Shown here in pieces: positions 45,061-56,060 of a stretch of DNA of 64,000 bases (positions are counted from its first letter, which is position 1; each line of letters starts with the position of its first letter). Under the pieces are notes generated by a model. It had not been told where the DNA came from, did not search any database, and was given only the letters and a program-made list of their open reading frames with translations. The position numbers and the translations under genes were made by a program. The stretch is from Benincasa hispida. Taxonomy: Eukaryota > Streptophyta > Magnoliopsida > Cucurbitales > Cucurbitaceae. The DNA lies in assembly GCF_009727055.1 (NCBI RefSeq), contig NC_052357.1:17591268-17655267 (forward strand). The letters run 5' to 3'.

Positions 45061-45495
45061 CTAATCGTAAAATCTAATTCCTTCAGGGGTGACACCAGGG
45101 ATGGAGAAAATGTTGCAGATCTCCACAAAGCTAGTCAGATATGCGTGCGGGTCTTCACATTGTAGATCCCAAAATTGTCCCGCGTTTTGTATCATCTGGA
45201 GCATGACCGACTTAATTTCAGAACATGTATTCTTCTCAACTATTGGCCGTGAAATTCCAGGCGAGAAGTCGTAAAGATTCGGCGCCACATAGTTTTTCAT
45301 GGGGATATTGCGGTCAACAGTAAGAAAGACAGGATCTTGCGCTGGCCGATTCACCCCCTGATCTTCTTCGGGCCTCTTGTTGTTGTTTGCCATGTTTGGT
45401 CTTCTTCGCCTAACTCTGTTCTGGCGTGCCCTCGCGTGAAAAGTACGCTCAATCTCTGGGTCAGCTTCGAATTCTGGATCAGTTCCAGTACTCAT
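45061..45495 (-). pseudogene. Athila gag N-terminal fragment, third element
   Basis: The minus frame of 144 codons from ATG at 45493-45495 begins MSTGTDPEFEADPEIERTFH. It contains NIPMKNYVAPNLYDFSPGIS, VMLQMIQNAGQFWDLQCEDP and NIFSIPGVTPEGIR. It is the same gag domain as at 31.5-32.0 kb, and this stretch is uninterrupted. It is truncated by the LTR at 45060 after about two-thirds of the domain. Confidence 0.9.
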
Positions 45496-46926
45496 AAACC
45501 GTCAGCCTACTCTTCGCCATAAACAGACAGTACAACAGAGATCTGTGCTGCAAAATACCACAAAAGTATTCAACATTAACCGTTACCAATCCTCGTTTCC
45601 TTGTGCTGAAACCAAGTATAATTCCAACGCAAGTTTCTCAGAATGATCAGAGGTTGAAGACGGGGATTGTTGTCGTTAAATGCGATACTTATGTGATACA
45701 TGCGACCGGTTTTAATAATGAATAAAGAATTTGGTTTATACAGAAATGTGAATTGCGTTGAAGTAAAAATGCATTGATAAAGTAAATTCCTAAACTACAA
45801 TGATACATGATACATGATACATGATACCGGGGTCGAGGACTGGCTGTGAAGTTGTACAAAAGTATTGATGAATGCGATGGCAAGTCTTATGGAGGCAGAA
45901 AAAGAAAGAGTAAAAAGTAAAAACATCGCAAGTTTGTCAATCGTGTTAAGGACGCATCTAAGGTTCCGCTTTCCCTTGGCTTACACCTCTTAGTGATCGG
46001 CCGCATTCCCATATGTCTATGGTGAAATAGAGATGAACGTGATGAAGGCAAGGTTATTTCCATCTCTGGAAATACTTCTTGCTTTAGTTAACACACTCTT
46101 CCAACCTTCTCTCGATAGGCGGAATAACATCTTCACTTTTGCTCTCACAGGCGAAGATGCCATCGAGCATGCTTTAACTAAACTTAATTGATTCCTTAAC
46201 ACAGATTTGAGTCACTCGCTTAATTCTCGCTATTTACCCTTGGGATTAAGAACACATCATGGAGAAAATGGATGATAAAAGTATGGAAAGAGACAGAGAG
46301 ATGATAATGATGACAATGATAACATTTAATTCTAAAATTAAGCGGTTGATACGTGTTTGTGAATAAGGGATTACATAAGATGAACACAGAAGATGAGTTA
46401 GAGAATAGAAATAAATACGAAAAGAGTGTCAACGTCTTGACACAGATCCCAATCGGAGACTTGTGCTTACTGGCATATGGATGTGGTGGAGAGGAAAGCT
46501 TCCCTCTCAGGCTTGCTTTCCCGGTAGAATTGACCTTTTGCACAGAGCTTCAATCTATGCCTGTATGTATGTATGTACCAGTATGTATTTAAATGAATTT
46601 GAGGAAGCTATTTATAGGCGAGACCTTGGCTCTTTGAATTTGTGATCTCCACTGTCTAATTATAGTAGTTCCTGAAATGGTGGAATGGAAAATTCCTTTC
46701 TGTTACACGATCAATTCGTTAGAATTGCACAACTAAAAGTTGTACACTTGTCAGAATCGTCTGCAAATGCGTTGCTCTTCACATCTTCGATCTATTGCCA
46801 CATGCAGTGTTGTTTTTGATTACCGCATGTGGTTGAAATGCGTTGAATGCTAAAACACTTGATCGATTGTAGCATGCACCGTCATTGCGTTGATCATCTC
46901 TTCCTCTTCAATCTTAAGTTTATTTG
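45496..46926 (-). mobile_element. Athila leader and LTR-like DNA, third element
   Basis: The text ATTTCCATCTCTGGAAATAC (46057-46076) parallels the Athila LTR at 23.9 kb and 32.6 kb. The TTGGCTTACACC and GATCGGCC blocks also have counterparts. A 7-bp microsatellite (GATACAT) lies near 45802-45828. I could not place the PBS securely. The right boundary is a family B LTR start at 46927. Small ORFs at 46220-46645 match nothing. Confidence 0.6.
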
Positions 46927-47137
46927 TTGGGTTTTATGCCCTAAAACTCGTAGATAGTAAATATAAATAATTGACTATCATCAATAAAGAGTTATTGATG
47001 TTTTTTTCTTCAATAATTTCAAAAATCAATTAAACAAATGAGTGAAGAAAAAATAAGTTTTGCATCATACCCATTCCAGTTTAGAAATCAGAAAATAGAA
47101 ACAGAGAAAATGACCAACATGGGGCTAATCATAACCA
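46927..47137 (+). mobile_element. Start of a family B LTR, truncated by a LINE
   Basis: TGTTGGGTTTTATGCCC at 46927 matches the solo family B LTR start and continues for about 100 bp (AATAATTGACTATCATCAATA). The text then departs from the family and leads into LINE coding sequence at 47138. Confidence 0.7.
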
Positions 47138-48360
47138 TTGAAAATTCTAGCATGGAATGTTAGAGGATTAGGCTATGCTTCTAAAAGAGACCTTATAAAA
47201 GGATTGATCACTACCATAAGTCTTGACTTTGTCATCCTGGCTTAAACAAAATTTAGCAGAGTGAATTGTAACATTGTTAAATCTCTTTGGAGCTTGATTT
47301 GTATAATGCGGGCATATGTTAAGGTTTCTAGTGCATCAGGTGGTATTCTTATTCTATGGGATTCCTTATTGTATAATGCCATTGACGCAGTAGAAGGGAA
47401 TTTCTCCTTATCCATCCAACTTAAATGCTCAGATAACTTTACATGGTGGTTGACTGACATTTATGGCCCAGCGAGCAGAAGTTTCATAACAATTTCTGGA
47501 CTAAACTTGATTTACTAATTAATTTCTATGGTGAGAGTTGGATTTAACGTTTATAGGTGGAGTCATCCCTCTAGATATTGTATGAAGATATTAAATCTTT
47601 ACATATATATAAGGGCCTGGAACCTGAAAATTTTTAAAAACGAGCAGAATGCGACTGATCATATCTCTAAATTAATAGCAGACATTGATGATAAAGAGAA
47701 GAAAAATCAAATTACTGACCATGATTTGATCCATCGTCCTTCTTTGAAGAGTGTATTAAATATAACCCTTAATGAAGCTAGGAAATGGAGTCAATTATGC
47801 AAGCTTAAATGACTTCATGAGGCGATACAAATGCGACTTATTTCCATAAGGTCTGTATGGCTAGACATTGCGATATCGAAAAGACTTTCCTTGATTATTT
47901 CACTGAGGTTTACAAAGGCGCTTTTGAGTATGATTGGTTGGTTGGTAACTTGAATTGGAGACCAATTTCTAATACACATGGCCAAGCTCGCATTCATTCA
48001 TTCACTGGCACCAAAGTGCTTGGTAGTATCAAAATTTTGGGATGTTACAAGACACGGGAACCGGATGAATACACAATTGAGTTCTTCAAAAAGTAATAGA
48101 ACATCTTCAAAGGCGACATAATGAACTTGTTCTATAACTTTTTCTTGAATAAAATTGTGAATAAGTCATTGAATTCCACATACATCACATTAATTCCCAA
48201 GAAGGTGCACTGCCAAAAAGTCTCATATTACAGGCCCATAAATCCAACTACTAGCATTTACAAAATCCTAACTAAAGTTTTGGCGAAAAGGCTTAAATAG
48301 GTACTTCTAATATAGCATTTCAACAACCTGCCTTCGTTCATGGTCAACAACCTGCCTTCC
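47138..48360 (+). pseudogene. L1-type LINE ORF2 fragment (endonuclease and start of RT)
   Basis: The plus strand reads LKILAWNVRGLGYASKRDLI, the start of an L1 ORF2 apurinic endonuclease, then an LDFVILA-stop-TKFS segment and SGGILILWDS. After a large gap the RT N-terminal motif appears: LNSTYITLIPKKVHCQKVSY and YRPINPTTSIYKILTKVLAK (about 48165-48300). Stops and frameshifts occur throughout, the middle is shortened, and the YADD catalytic region is absent. There is no 3' tail or poly-A. The protein would nick target DNA and reverse-transcribe in place. Confidence 0.82.
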
Positions 48361-48362
48361 TT

Positions 48363-49203
48363 ATAATTATTATAATTGTTGTAAAGTGTTACAAATGATC
48401 TGATCCTGATCGTTTATGTGGAGACATGTAAGTGGGGATATCCTATATAAAGAGTTCTTATAAGATCAGACCACAAAATAATTAGTCTTTCTTTATAACA
48501 TCGTTACTTGAAAAGAGTTACATTTCACTAGGATGACCATAGGTGACTTGACCTTAATCCTGAGTGAGTTGTGAACTCCTACTTTTGAGGGCGGTTCTTT
48601 GATCTGAATAGGTGAGAGTCGCCAGATTTGTCAACTCAATATGTCTACCATTTTAGGGATTTTTCTGAGTAGAAGCCAGGAACACGACTACAAAAGATGG
48701 AATTCTCTCTTTTCCATAGACAGTGAAAGTAGATAAATTGCTCTCTTAATAGTTGATTCCGGGTCTTGAACAATGAGGCCTCATCCTCTCATTGGCCAGA
48801 GGGGAGTTATTTTATAGTTGAATTATAGAATGGTTGTTCATTAGAGAAATCAGTTGCATTTAAGTTGTTAGATGTAACTACAGGGATGAAAAAGGTAATT
48901 TGACCCTACTGTAGTTACAAGCAATTTGTGAAGGGTCAACTTACTATTGATTGGTTATATCTAATAGACACAGAAATATATCTATAGTGCGAAGAGTACA
49001 GCTGTCATTCTTTAGTGGAGTAACCGATAGTTAATGAATGTTGATTAATTTAATTAAAGAGTTTAAGTAATTAATCTCGTATCTTGGAGCTTCTAATCTA
49101 TAGGTCATTAGGTCCCCTTACTAGCCTAATAAGGGTTTAATGAGAATCAATTAGTGTTATATTAATTTGAATTGTTCAAATTAATTAAAGGAAATTAATT
49201 GTA
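48363..49203 (+). mobile_element. Copia LTR fragment (family A type)
   Basis: Begins inside the LTR at TTATAATTGTTGTAAAGTG and follows family A text (CACTAGGATGACCATAGGTG, TGGTTATATCTAATAGACAC, TTTAGTGGAGTAACC). It stops at about 49203, where leader-type sequence begins. Neither terminus is present, so it is a recombined 5' LTR remnant of the copia element that follows. Confidence 0.7.
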
Positions 49204-49740
49204 TGAGAAAGAAGACCAAGAGTTGGTCGTGTCGTGTAGCCTAAGGTAAACGATCGTTGGGATTTATCTAAGCGATCGTGTAGATTTTTCTATGTGATCG
49301 TGTAGTACTTACTAAACGATGCTAAACGATGGGGTAAATCGTTTACTCTATCGCGTAGTATTGGTTGTCAGATTGCGTAGGCGCTGGAGGTAGACGATCG
49401 TAGTGGGAGCATATGATGCTCATCATTTAGTAAAAGGCGCGCGCTAGATGATCGTGTGTTAGTTTGCTTCATCGCTTAGTTTCTACCTATACAATCACGC
49501 GGTATACAATACTAAGGAGTTCGCTAAGCGATCGTTTAGGCGATGGTGCTTTGCCGCATTGTAGTCGTTTAGACGATCGTGTACCTCAGGCTTCATCGCT
49601 TAGCAAAAAGTTACACGATCCTTGCTAAACGATCGTTTAGCACTAAAAGCGTTGTTAAACGATAAAGCAAAGTGTTTGTTCTTTCGTGTAGACGATCATG
49701 GGGAGTTTGGTACACGATTGTTGGAGACGTGTTGTTTCGC
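49204..49740 (+). repeat. ACGATCG palindrome-rich block in second copia leader
   Basis: Motifs such as TAAACGATCGTTTAGC, AAGCGATCGTGTAG and TACACGATC occur densely. As at 15.2-16.2 kb, the block lies between LTR text and the long leader, and is followed by a GTTC/GAACCG-rich stretch. There is no adapter sequence here, which shows that the cluster itself is genuine. Confidence 0.8.
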
Positions 49741-50001
49741 CCGGACGGATCAAGACCCTGTTCGTCTGTTTGAACCGAAGACTCCTTGTTTTTGTAACAG
49801 TTAGCTTTAATTTTATGGTTTTAAGGCAAATCTACCCAGTTTATCAACATTTGTTAATTATGCATATGATGTATGGTGTGTATATGGCAAAGTGTTTGAC
49901 ATATAGTTTAAAACCCACCTTAGGTTGTGATATTGTTCATGCATCATGTATTATAAATGTTATAATATTGCATAAAGAAATTACATCAAAGCATGCACAT
50001 A

Positions 50002-50220
50002 CATCATGAAATATAAGAGTTATATTTTGCATGTAGTGAGCATTATCATGCATCATCCTTTTATTATAAGTGTTATAGTCTAAGGGTGAATGGAAGCATG
50101 TTATGTTTGGTTTCATTTTTGTTTTGTATAAGTGTTATATAAAAGAAGTAGCAATGAATGAACAATACATTGAGCATGTGTCAGCTTAGCTTTGTGGTTT
50201 TGGTAGTTTATGTTTATAAG
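50002..50220 (+). repeat. Foldback left arm (~220 bp)
   Basis: Starts CATCATGAAATATAAGAG and ends GTAGTTTATGTTTATAAG. Its reverse complement is found at 51051-51269 with only scattered differences, including one around TTTGTTTTGTATAAG. The loop between the arms is about 830 bp. Confidence 0.92.
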
Positions 50221-51050
50221 GGAGATCCACCACAAGTAGCCATAATCCGAAGGGAAAAAATCCGATTGGGGCAAAACCTAAAGCGACCCTGTCCATTTCT
50301 GGAGTTCACCTTGATTTTGACCAACTGCACAAAACCCATCCGAAGGGAGACGCTCCCTGGGCTCCATGAGGGAATACAGAATGATCTCACGGTGTGAACC
50401 AATGAAAGAGACCATAGGACGTGTTGACACACATCCTTCACCCACTTACTATAAACACTCTCTCCGTCCACCTTGATATTGACTCATGCAAACACCATCT
50501 GAAGGGGGATGCTCCCAGGGCACCACGAGGCCAAGCATGAATCTCAAGGTGTGAACATTCAGGAAGAAACGTGAGTGGAATCAAACACAACTAAGGATTT
50601 TAATTAAGTGACTTTTAGGTTGGCCCAAGAGTAACTTTTACCTTAGATAGTTAAACAACTTTTGATCATCATCCATTAAACTCTTTAATGGAGTCTTTGA
50701 CCAATTGTCGCATGCTTGTAGAAAATTTATCTAATTCACCTTTTCAGGTAGGTTCCCAAGTAGGGGTGTTCCGTTTTCGTCAATTTAAGAACCCCAGCCT
50801 ATTCAGAACCCGCCTTAGACAAAAGATCCCTTATAGATAGATTTAAAACAATTTTAATCTTTTATGCCAATCAATTTAATTCTATTAAACTGATTTTAAA
50901 AGATTAATCTAGGTTACTAAACTCTTTAGAACCATTTGAACTTAGGTCTATCTCAATCCAATTTTAAAACCCTTTTAAAAAACTTGAGTTCACCCTAAGT
51001 CCGCATGTAACTCTTTCTTATCGATTTTAGTTCTAATTTCCTTTATAACA

Positions 51051-51269
51051 CTTATAAACATAAACTACCAAAACCACAACGCTAAGCTAACACATGCTCA
51101 ATGCATTGTTCATTCATTGCTACTTCTTTTATATAACACTTATACAAAACAGCAATGAAATCAAGCATAACATGCTTCCATTCACCCTTAGATTATAACA
51201 CTTATAATAAAAGGATGATGTATGATAATGCTCACTGCATGCAAAATATAACTCTTATATTTCATGATG
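51051..51269 (-). repeat. Foldback right arm (~220 bp)
   Basis: Begins CTTATAAACATAAACTAC and ends CTCTTATATTTCATGATG, the mirror image of 50002-50220. The high similarity of the arms suggests a recent inverted duplication or an assembly join. Confidence 0.92.
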
Positions 51270-51621
51270 CATGGTCAAGAGATCATTAACAACTACGGGA
51301 GATTTTTAAGTAAGTTAATGATCTCTTGACCAAATCAATGATGACTAGTCGTTATAGGAGCAAGAGTTGTTCTGGTATTAATGACTGATTGAGAACTTCT
51401 CAATTCAAAGGAGGGATAATTGACCTCCCTTCGGCGGCTTTTGTCCTAAACCTTTGAAGCGTCATTGTGAAACTAGATGTCACACGGGGTTCATATTAGT
51501 TTCACTAAAACCTTATTGGATGTTGTTTGTTTTACAACGGGTATTTGCTTAAAACCTAATGTAAGTCAATTTGTTTTTTCTTTTCAGCAACTTGTTAGTA
51601 TTTTCGTTTAGTGCTTTTAAA

Positions 51622-51860
51622 ATGACCGATTACGTACAGTTGAAAGAATCGTATAACACGTATTTTATGACAAACGACCTCGAATTTGTCATGGTTGAGG
51701 AGTGTCCTCAAGTCCCGACCTTTGATGAATCGCGAAGTGTTCACAATGCATATGAGGTGTGAATGAAGGCTAATTCATTGGCCCGACTTCACATTTTGGC
51801 TAACATACCTGATGTTTTGGCCAAAAGGGTTGAGAACATGGTCATTGCAAGATATGTTTG
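51622..51860 (+). pseudogene. Copia gag, N-terminal fragment
   Basis: ATG at 51622 opens MTDYVQLKESYNTYFMTNDL, then EFVMVEECPQVPTFDESRSV and NAYEV. After a stop it continues KANSLARLHILANIPDVLAK with RVENM. It parallels the minus-strand gag at 38.7-38.9 kb. The central gag and zinc knuckle are missing: within ~100 bp the sequence jumps to the protease region. Confidence 0.85.
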
Positions 51861-51949
51861 AACGTCAGTTCTTACTTGTCGAGCACAAAGGGATAGATGA
51901 CAAAACCAGTAGTGTCAGTTGTTCTGACACTGATCCCACTACTTTCTAA

Positions 51950-52320
51950 AAGAGGACGAAAGACAGTAAATCTTATTTATTGATCTTGGAGACGTGTTTG
52001 GTAGAGAATGATGATTCTACCTGGATCTTAGATTCGAATGCTACCAACCATGTCAGTTCCTCTTACCAAGGATTTAGTTCCTGGAAAACGTTGGCACAGG
52101 GAGAGAGGACTATACGAGTCGGTACTGGTGAGGTCATTTAAGCTGTTGTCGTAGGCAGGCTGAAGTTATTTGTTGACAAGAAACGTTATCTATTACTGGA
52201 TAATGTTTTTGTAGTTTCTCATATTAAGAGAAACTTAATCTCGATTTTTTGTCTCATTGAACAAGGGTACACCGTCTTCTTTTCTGAGAATAAAGTATTT
52301 ATTTTCAAGAATGGAATGGA
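51950..52320 (+). pseudogene. Copia protease region (broken)
   Basis: The plus frame reads TWILDSNATNHVSSSYQGFS, corresponding to the copia protease motif DSGATNH with Gly changed to Asn. Then come TIRVGTGEVI-stop-AVVVGRLKL and ISHIKRNLISIF-type text. Two in-frame stops are present. The protease normally cleaves the gag-pol polyprotein. Confidence 0.85.
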
Positions 52321-53623
52321 GATTGGTTATAGTTCAATAGAAAGTAACTTATATGTACTAAGGCCGTTAGTTATAAAAGCCTTATTTAACACTGAAATGT
52401 TCAGTATGGCAACAACAGCTAAAAGACCAAAGGTTTCTCCTAAGGAAAACGCCCATCTTTGGCATCTAAGGTTAGGTGACATCAACCTCAATAGGATTGA
52501 GAAGTTGGTGAAAGGTGGACTTCTAAAGAGTTTAGAAGAAAACTCTTTGCCGGTATGTGAATCATTCCTCGAAGACAAGATGACCAAACGACCTTTTATT
52601 GGAAAAGGTTACAGAGCCAAGAAAGCCTTAGAGCTTATACATTCAGACCTCTGTGGTTCGATGAATGTTAGAGCTCGGGGTGGGTATGAATATTTCATCT
52701 TTTTCATAGATGATTATTCAAGATACAGGTATCTTTACCTAATGCAACGTAAGTCTGAATCCCTTGACAAGTTTAAGGAGTATAAGGCTGAAGTTGAAAA
52801 CTTGTTAGGTAAGAAGATAAAAACACTACGATCTGATCGTGGTGAAGAGTATATGAACCTCCAATTCTAGAACTATATGATAGAAAATGGGATTGCGTCC
52901 CAACTCTCGGGCCCTAGTACACCTCAGCAGAATGGTGTATTAGAAAGAAGAAACAGAACCTTGTTGGACATGGTTCGGTCTATGATGAGTTATGCTCATC
53001 TTCCAGACTCGTTTTGGGGTTTTGCAGTGGAGACTGCATGCTATATCCTGAACAACGTTCCCTCGAAAAGTGTTTCTGAAACACCTTTTGATTTATGGAA
53101 AGGCCATAAAGGTAGTTTATGCCACTTTAGGATGTGAGGCTGTCCAGCACATGTGCTTGTGACTAACCCAAAGAAGTTGGAACCGCGTTTGAAGGTTTGC
53201 CTCTTTGTAGGCTACCCCAAGGAAATGAGAGGTGGATACTTCTATAATCTGAGTGAGAACAAAGTGTCTGTTTCTACAAATTCTATCTTCTTGGAAGGAA
53301 ACCACATCCGGGATCATAAGCCACGAAGTAAGCTCATTTTGCAAGAGATTTCTAGTGAGACTGAGACTGCTAAGGGTTCAACAAGAGTGGTTGAACAGGC
53401 CAACAGATCAACAAGAGTTTTTGAGGTCGGAACATCTAGTCAACCAGCTCAAGGGTTGAGACTGCCTCGACATAGTGGGAGGGTTATGAACCAACCGGAT
53501 CACTACATGGGTTTGACTGAAGCCCAAAACGTTATTTCGAATGATGGGGTCGAGGATCCGTTGTCTTTTAAGAAAATAATGAAGGATGTTGACAAAGATG
53601 AATGGGTTAAAACCATGAACTAG
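52316..53623 (+). pseudogene. Copia integrase
   Basis: Plus frame: pre-integrase HLWHLRLGDINLNRIEKLVK (the second zinc-binding His of RLGHI is Asp here) and CESFLEDKMTKRPF. The core has LELIHSDLCGSMNVRARGGY (first Asp), IKTLRSDRGEEYMNLQF (second Asp) and STPQQNGVLERRNRTLLDMV (catalytic Glu). It continues with CYILNNVPSKSVSETPFDLW, PAHVLVTNPKKLEPRLKVCL and the variable hinge to PRHSGRVMNQPDHYMGLTEA. Two stops (after NLQF at about 52870, and in HFRM-stop-GCPAH at about 53135) interrupt an otherwise well-preserved domain. Confidence 0.92.
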
Positions 53624-54540
53624 GAACGTCTGGGAGCTTGTTGATCCGCCTGATAGGGTAAGACCTATTGCGTGTAAGTGGATCTATAAACGAAAGAGAG
53701 GTGGAGATGGAAAGGTGTAAAACTTTAAGGCTTGACTCGTGGCAAAGGGTTTATACCTAGGTCGAGGGAGTTGACTATGAGAAAACTTTCTCACCTGTTG
53801 TCATGCTTAAGTTTATCAGGATTCTCATATCCATAGTCACATTTTATGATTATGAAATATGGAAAATGGACGTTAAGACTGCCTTTCTTAATAGTAATCT
53901 TGAGCAGACTATCTATATGACTCAACCAGAGGGGTTCACAGTTTTAGGTCAAGAGCAAAAAGTTTGCAAGCTTAATAGGTCCATTTATGGGTTGAAACAA
54001 GCATCTAGATCATGGAACGTCAGATTTGACACTGCGGTTAGGTCCTTTGGCTTTGATCAGAACGTTGATGAGTCTTGTGTCTAGAAAATCATCAATAGCT
54101 CAGTAGCTTTCTTGGTACTGTATGAGGATGATATCTTACTCATTGGGAATGATGTAGTGTATCTGACTGACATGAAGAAATGACTATCTGCCCAGTTCCA
54201 AATGAAAGATTTGGGTGAGGCATAGTATGTTCTAGGGATCCAGATCATTCAGGATTATAAGGCATAGTATGTCCTGTCTCAGGCATCGTACATCGATCAA
54301 ATATTGATCAAGTACAGGATGTAGGATTCCAAGAGGGGTCTGTTATCCTTCAGGCATGGAATCGTTTTGTCTAAGGATCAATGTCCTAAGACACCTCAAG
54401 AGGTTTAGAAGATGAGACGGATTCCCTATGCTTCAGCTGTAGGAATCTTGATGTATGCAATGTTATGTACCAGACCCGACATTTTCTATGTAATAGAGAT
54501 TGTCAATCGGTATCAATCCAATCCAGGATTTGATCACTAG
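53560..54540 (+). pseudogene. Copia reverse transcriptase (broken)
   Basis: After MKDVDKDEWVKTMN a frameshift leads to RPIACKWIYKRKRGGDGKV, then IWKMDVKTAFLNSNLEQTIY (the first catalytic Asp, intact) and VCKLNRSIYGLKQASRSWNV. The YVDD box appears as VLYEDDILLIGNDV. Then come FQMKDLGEA and KTPQEV...MRRIPYASAVG. Multiple stops are scattered through 54060-54540. This is the standard copia RT order. Confidence 0.9.
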
Positions 54541-55103
54541 ATGACAGTCAAGATGATCCTCAAGTATCTTCGGAGAACGAGGGACTACATGCTTGTGTAT
54601 GGAGATAAGGATCTGATCCTTATAGGATACGCGAACTCTGACTTTCAGACCAATAGAGATTCTCGCAAATCTACATCAAGGTCAGTTTTTACTCTGAATG
54701 GAGGGACTGTAGTGTGGTGAAGCATCAAGAAGGATGCATCGCAGACTCCACTATGAAAGCCGAAAACATAGTCGCTTGTATAGCAGCTAAGGAGGCTATT
54801 TGGCTGAGGAAATTCCTTTCATATTTGGAAGGTTTTCCAAATATGGATTTGCCTATCACTCTTTATTGTGATAACAGTAGGGCTGTGGAAAATTCAAAGG
54901 AGCCTCGGAGTCATCGTCGGGGTAATCATATAGAGCGAAAATACCACTTGATCAGGGAGGTTGTGCATCGCGGTGATGTGATAGTCACAAAGATCACGTC
55001 AGAGCACAACGTTGTTAATGCTTTTATAAAGGCTCTAATGTCTAAAGTATTCGAAGATCACTTGGAGAGTCTGGGTCTGCGGGACATGTGGCACCTTGTT
55101 TAG
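54540..55103 (+). pseudogene. Copia RNase H and pol C-terminus
   Basis: Text such as KYLRRTRDYMLVYGDKDLIL, GYANSDFQTNRDSRKSTS (the GY-x-D-SD-F motif with Asp) and FTLNGGTVVW is followed by a frameshift. A clean 129-codon frame from 54714 then reads EAIWLRKFLSYLEGFP, ITLYCDNSRAVENSKEPRSH, YHLIREVVHRGDVIVTKITS and HLESLGLRDMWH. It ends at a stop just before the 3' untranslated tail and the GACAAGTGCGAGAT purine tract. Confidence 0.9.
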
Positions 55104-55210
55104 GGCAAGTGGGAGATGATACTGGGTATGCCCTAGTTTATTGTATATTGTACATGTTTTTTTATTGTATTGTACATTAATCTCCCAAGGCATTAGGACA
55201 AGTGCGAGAT
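55104..55210 (+). other. Copia pol 3' tail and polypurine tract
   Basis: Non-coding tail containing GGCAAGTGGGAGATGATAC and later AGGACAAGTGCGAGAT (55195-55210) immediately before TGTTTGGATTGGTGTCC, the 3' LTR start. Two purine-rich tracts occur in this tail, which is common in copia elements. Confidence 0.8.
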
Positions 55211-55737
55211 TGTTTGGATTGGTGTCCTAATTCTCCCGGAGTCTCATTATTTGTAATTATACACATTGTTTTATGAATAAAATAACTATTATTTCATTCT
55301 CGAATTTACTTATATTAAATAAATAAAGCTCCATGGTTATCTTATGTAAACTTAAGCATGTATATGTGTTATACTAGTGGATCATGCCTTAAGTGATAAC
55401 CTAAATAGGTCTGTAGTATAAGGATTAAGGTGGGATACCTGATCCTTGTGACACTACGGATACGACCCACTTTGTAGAGGTTTGCAACTGTTGTAAACTA
55501 CTACAGATGGTAGATCTGACCATTCATATGGAGACATGCGAGCGGAGGTGTCCTATACAAATAATTTGTAAAAGACCGGACCACGAGATGACTAGACTCT
55601 GTATATGACACTTTGATACTGGAGACTTACATCTCACCTAAACAACCATAGGTGACACACCTCAATCCTGAGTGTTTTAGAAACTTCTGCCTTTGAGGGT
55701 TGTCCTTTGATTAGTATGGGTGAGAGTGGCTAAATTG

Positions 55738-55843
55738 NNNNNNNNNNNNNNNNNNNNNNNNNNNNNNNNNNNNNNNNNNNNNNNNNNNNNNNNNNNNNNN
55801 NNNNNNNNNNNNNNNNNNNNNNNNNNNNNNNNNNNNNNNNNNN
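55738..55843. other. Assembly gap (106 N)
   Basis: A run of unresolved bases. It separates plus-oriented LTR text (ending GAGAGTGGCTAAATTG) from a reversed block, so the join is a scaffold link and not contiguous sequence. Confidence 1.
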
Positions 55844-56060
55844 TGAACATAAGTCTAGTCTAACTATGCACTTGAGTCCTCTCTCCACAAGAGAAGTTGT
55901 GGCCACTATGTTCAAGCCCCCAGAATCAGCCCTTAAAGGAGCAATCTCTCTACTTACCCCTGCATCCCGTGGGAAAGGCAAGTGAACCCATCTTGTGTAT
56001 TGAGTTTCCCAGCTCCTAAATCGATAAGTCCCCTAAAAGGTAGCTTGTTGAGTTGCCTGA
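55844..56060 (-). other. LTR block in inverted orientation next to the gap
   Basis: The reverse complement of this block (GGCAACTCAACAAGCTACC through ATAGTTAGACTAGACTTATG) is precisely the LTR text expected after 55737 and before 56061. Compare TTAAGGGCTGATTCTGGGG and GGGGTAAGTAGAGAGATTGC with the other family A copies. The block is therefore flipped relative to the rest of the LTR. Confidence 0.9.

Larger units (their letters stand above)
49741..51621 (+). other. Copia leader with inverted-duplicated middle
   Basis: Leader text runs in plus orientation to about 50220. The next ~830 bp (50221-51050) contain leader landmarks in the opposite orientation (GGGGGATGCTCCCAGGGCAC). At 51051-51269 the sequence is the reverse complement of 50002-50220. 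Plus-oriented leader then leads to gag at 51622. A pyrimidine-rich acceptor-like TTTTTTCTTTTCAG lies at about 51574-51588. No protein is encoded. Confidence 0.75.

Noticed and set aside
46220..46645. Frames of 60-107 codons on both strands near 46.4 kb
   Set aside because: They overlap on opposite strands inside Athila LTR-like sequence and match nothing known.
55730..55981. 83-codon minus frame across the N gap
   Set aside because: It runs through unknown bases and a flipped LTR block, so it is not a protein.
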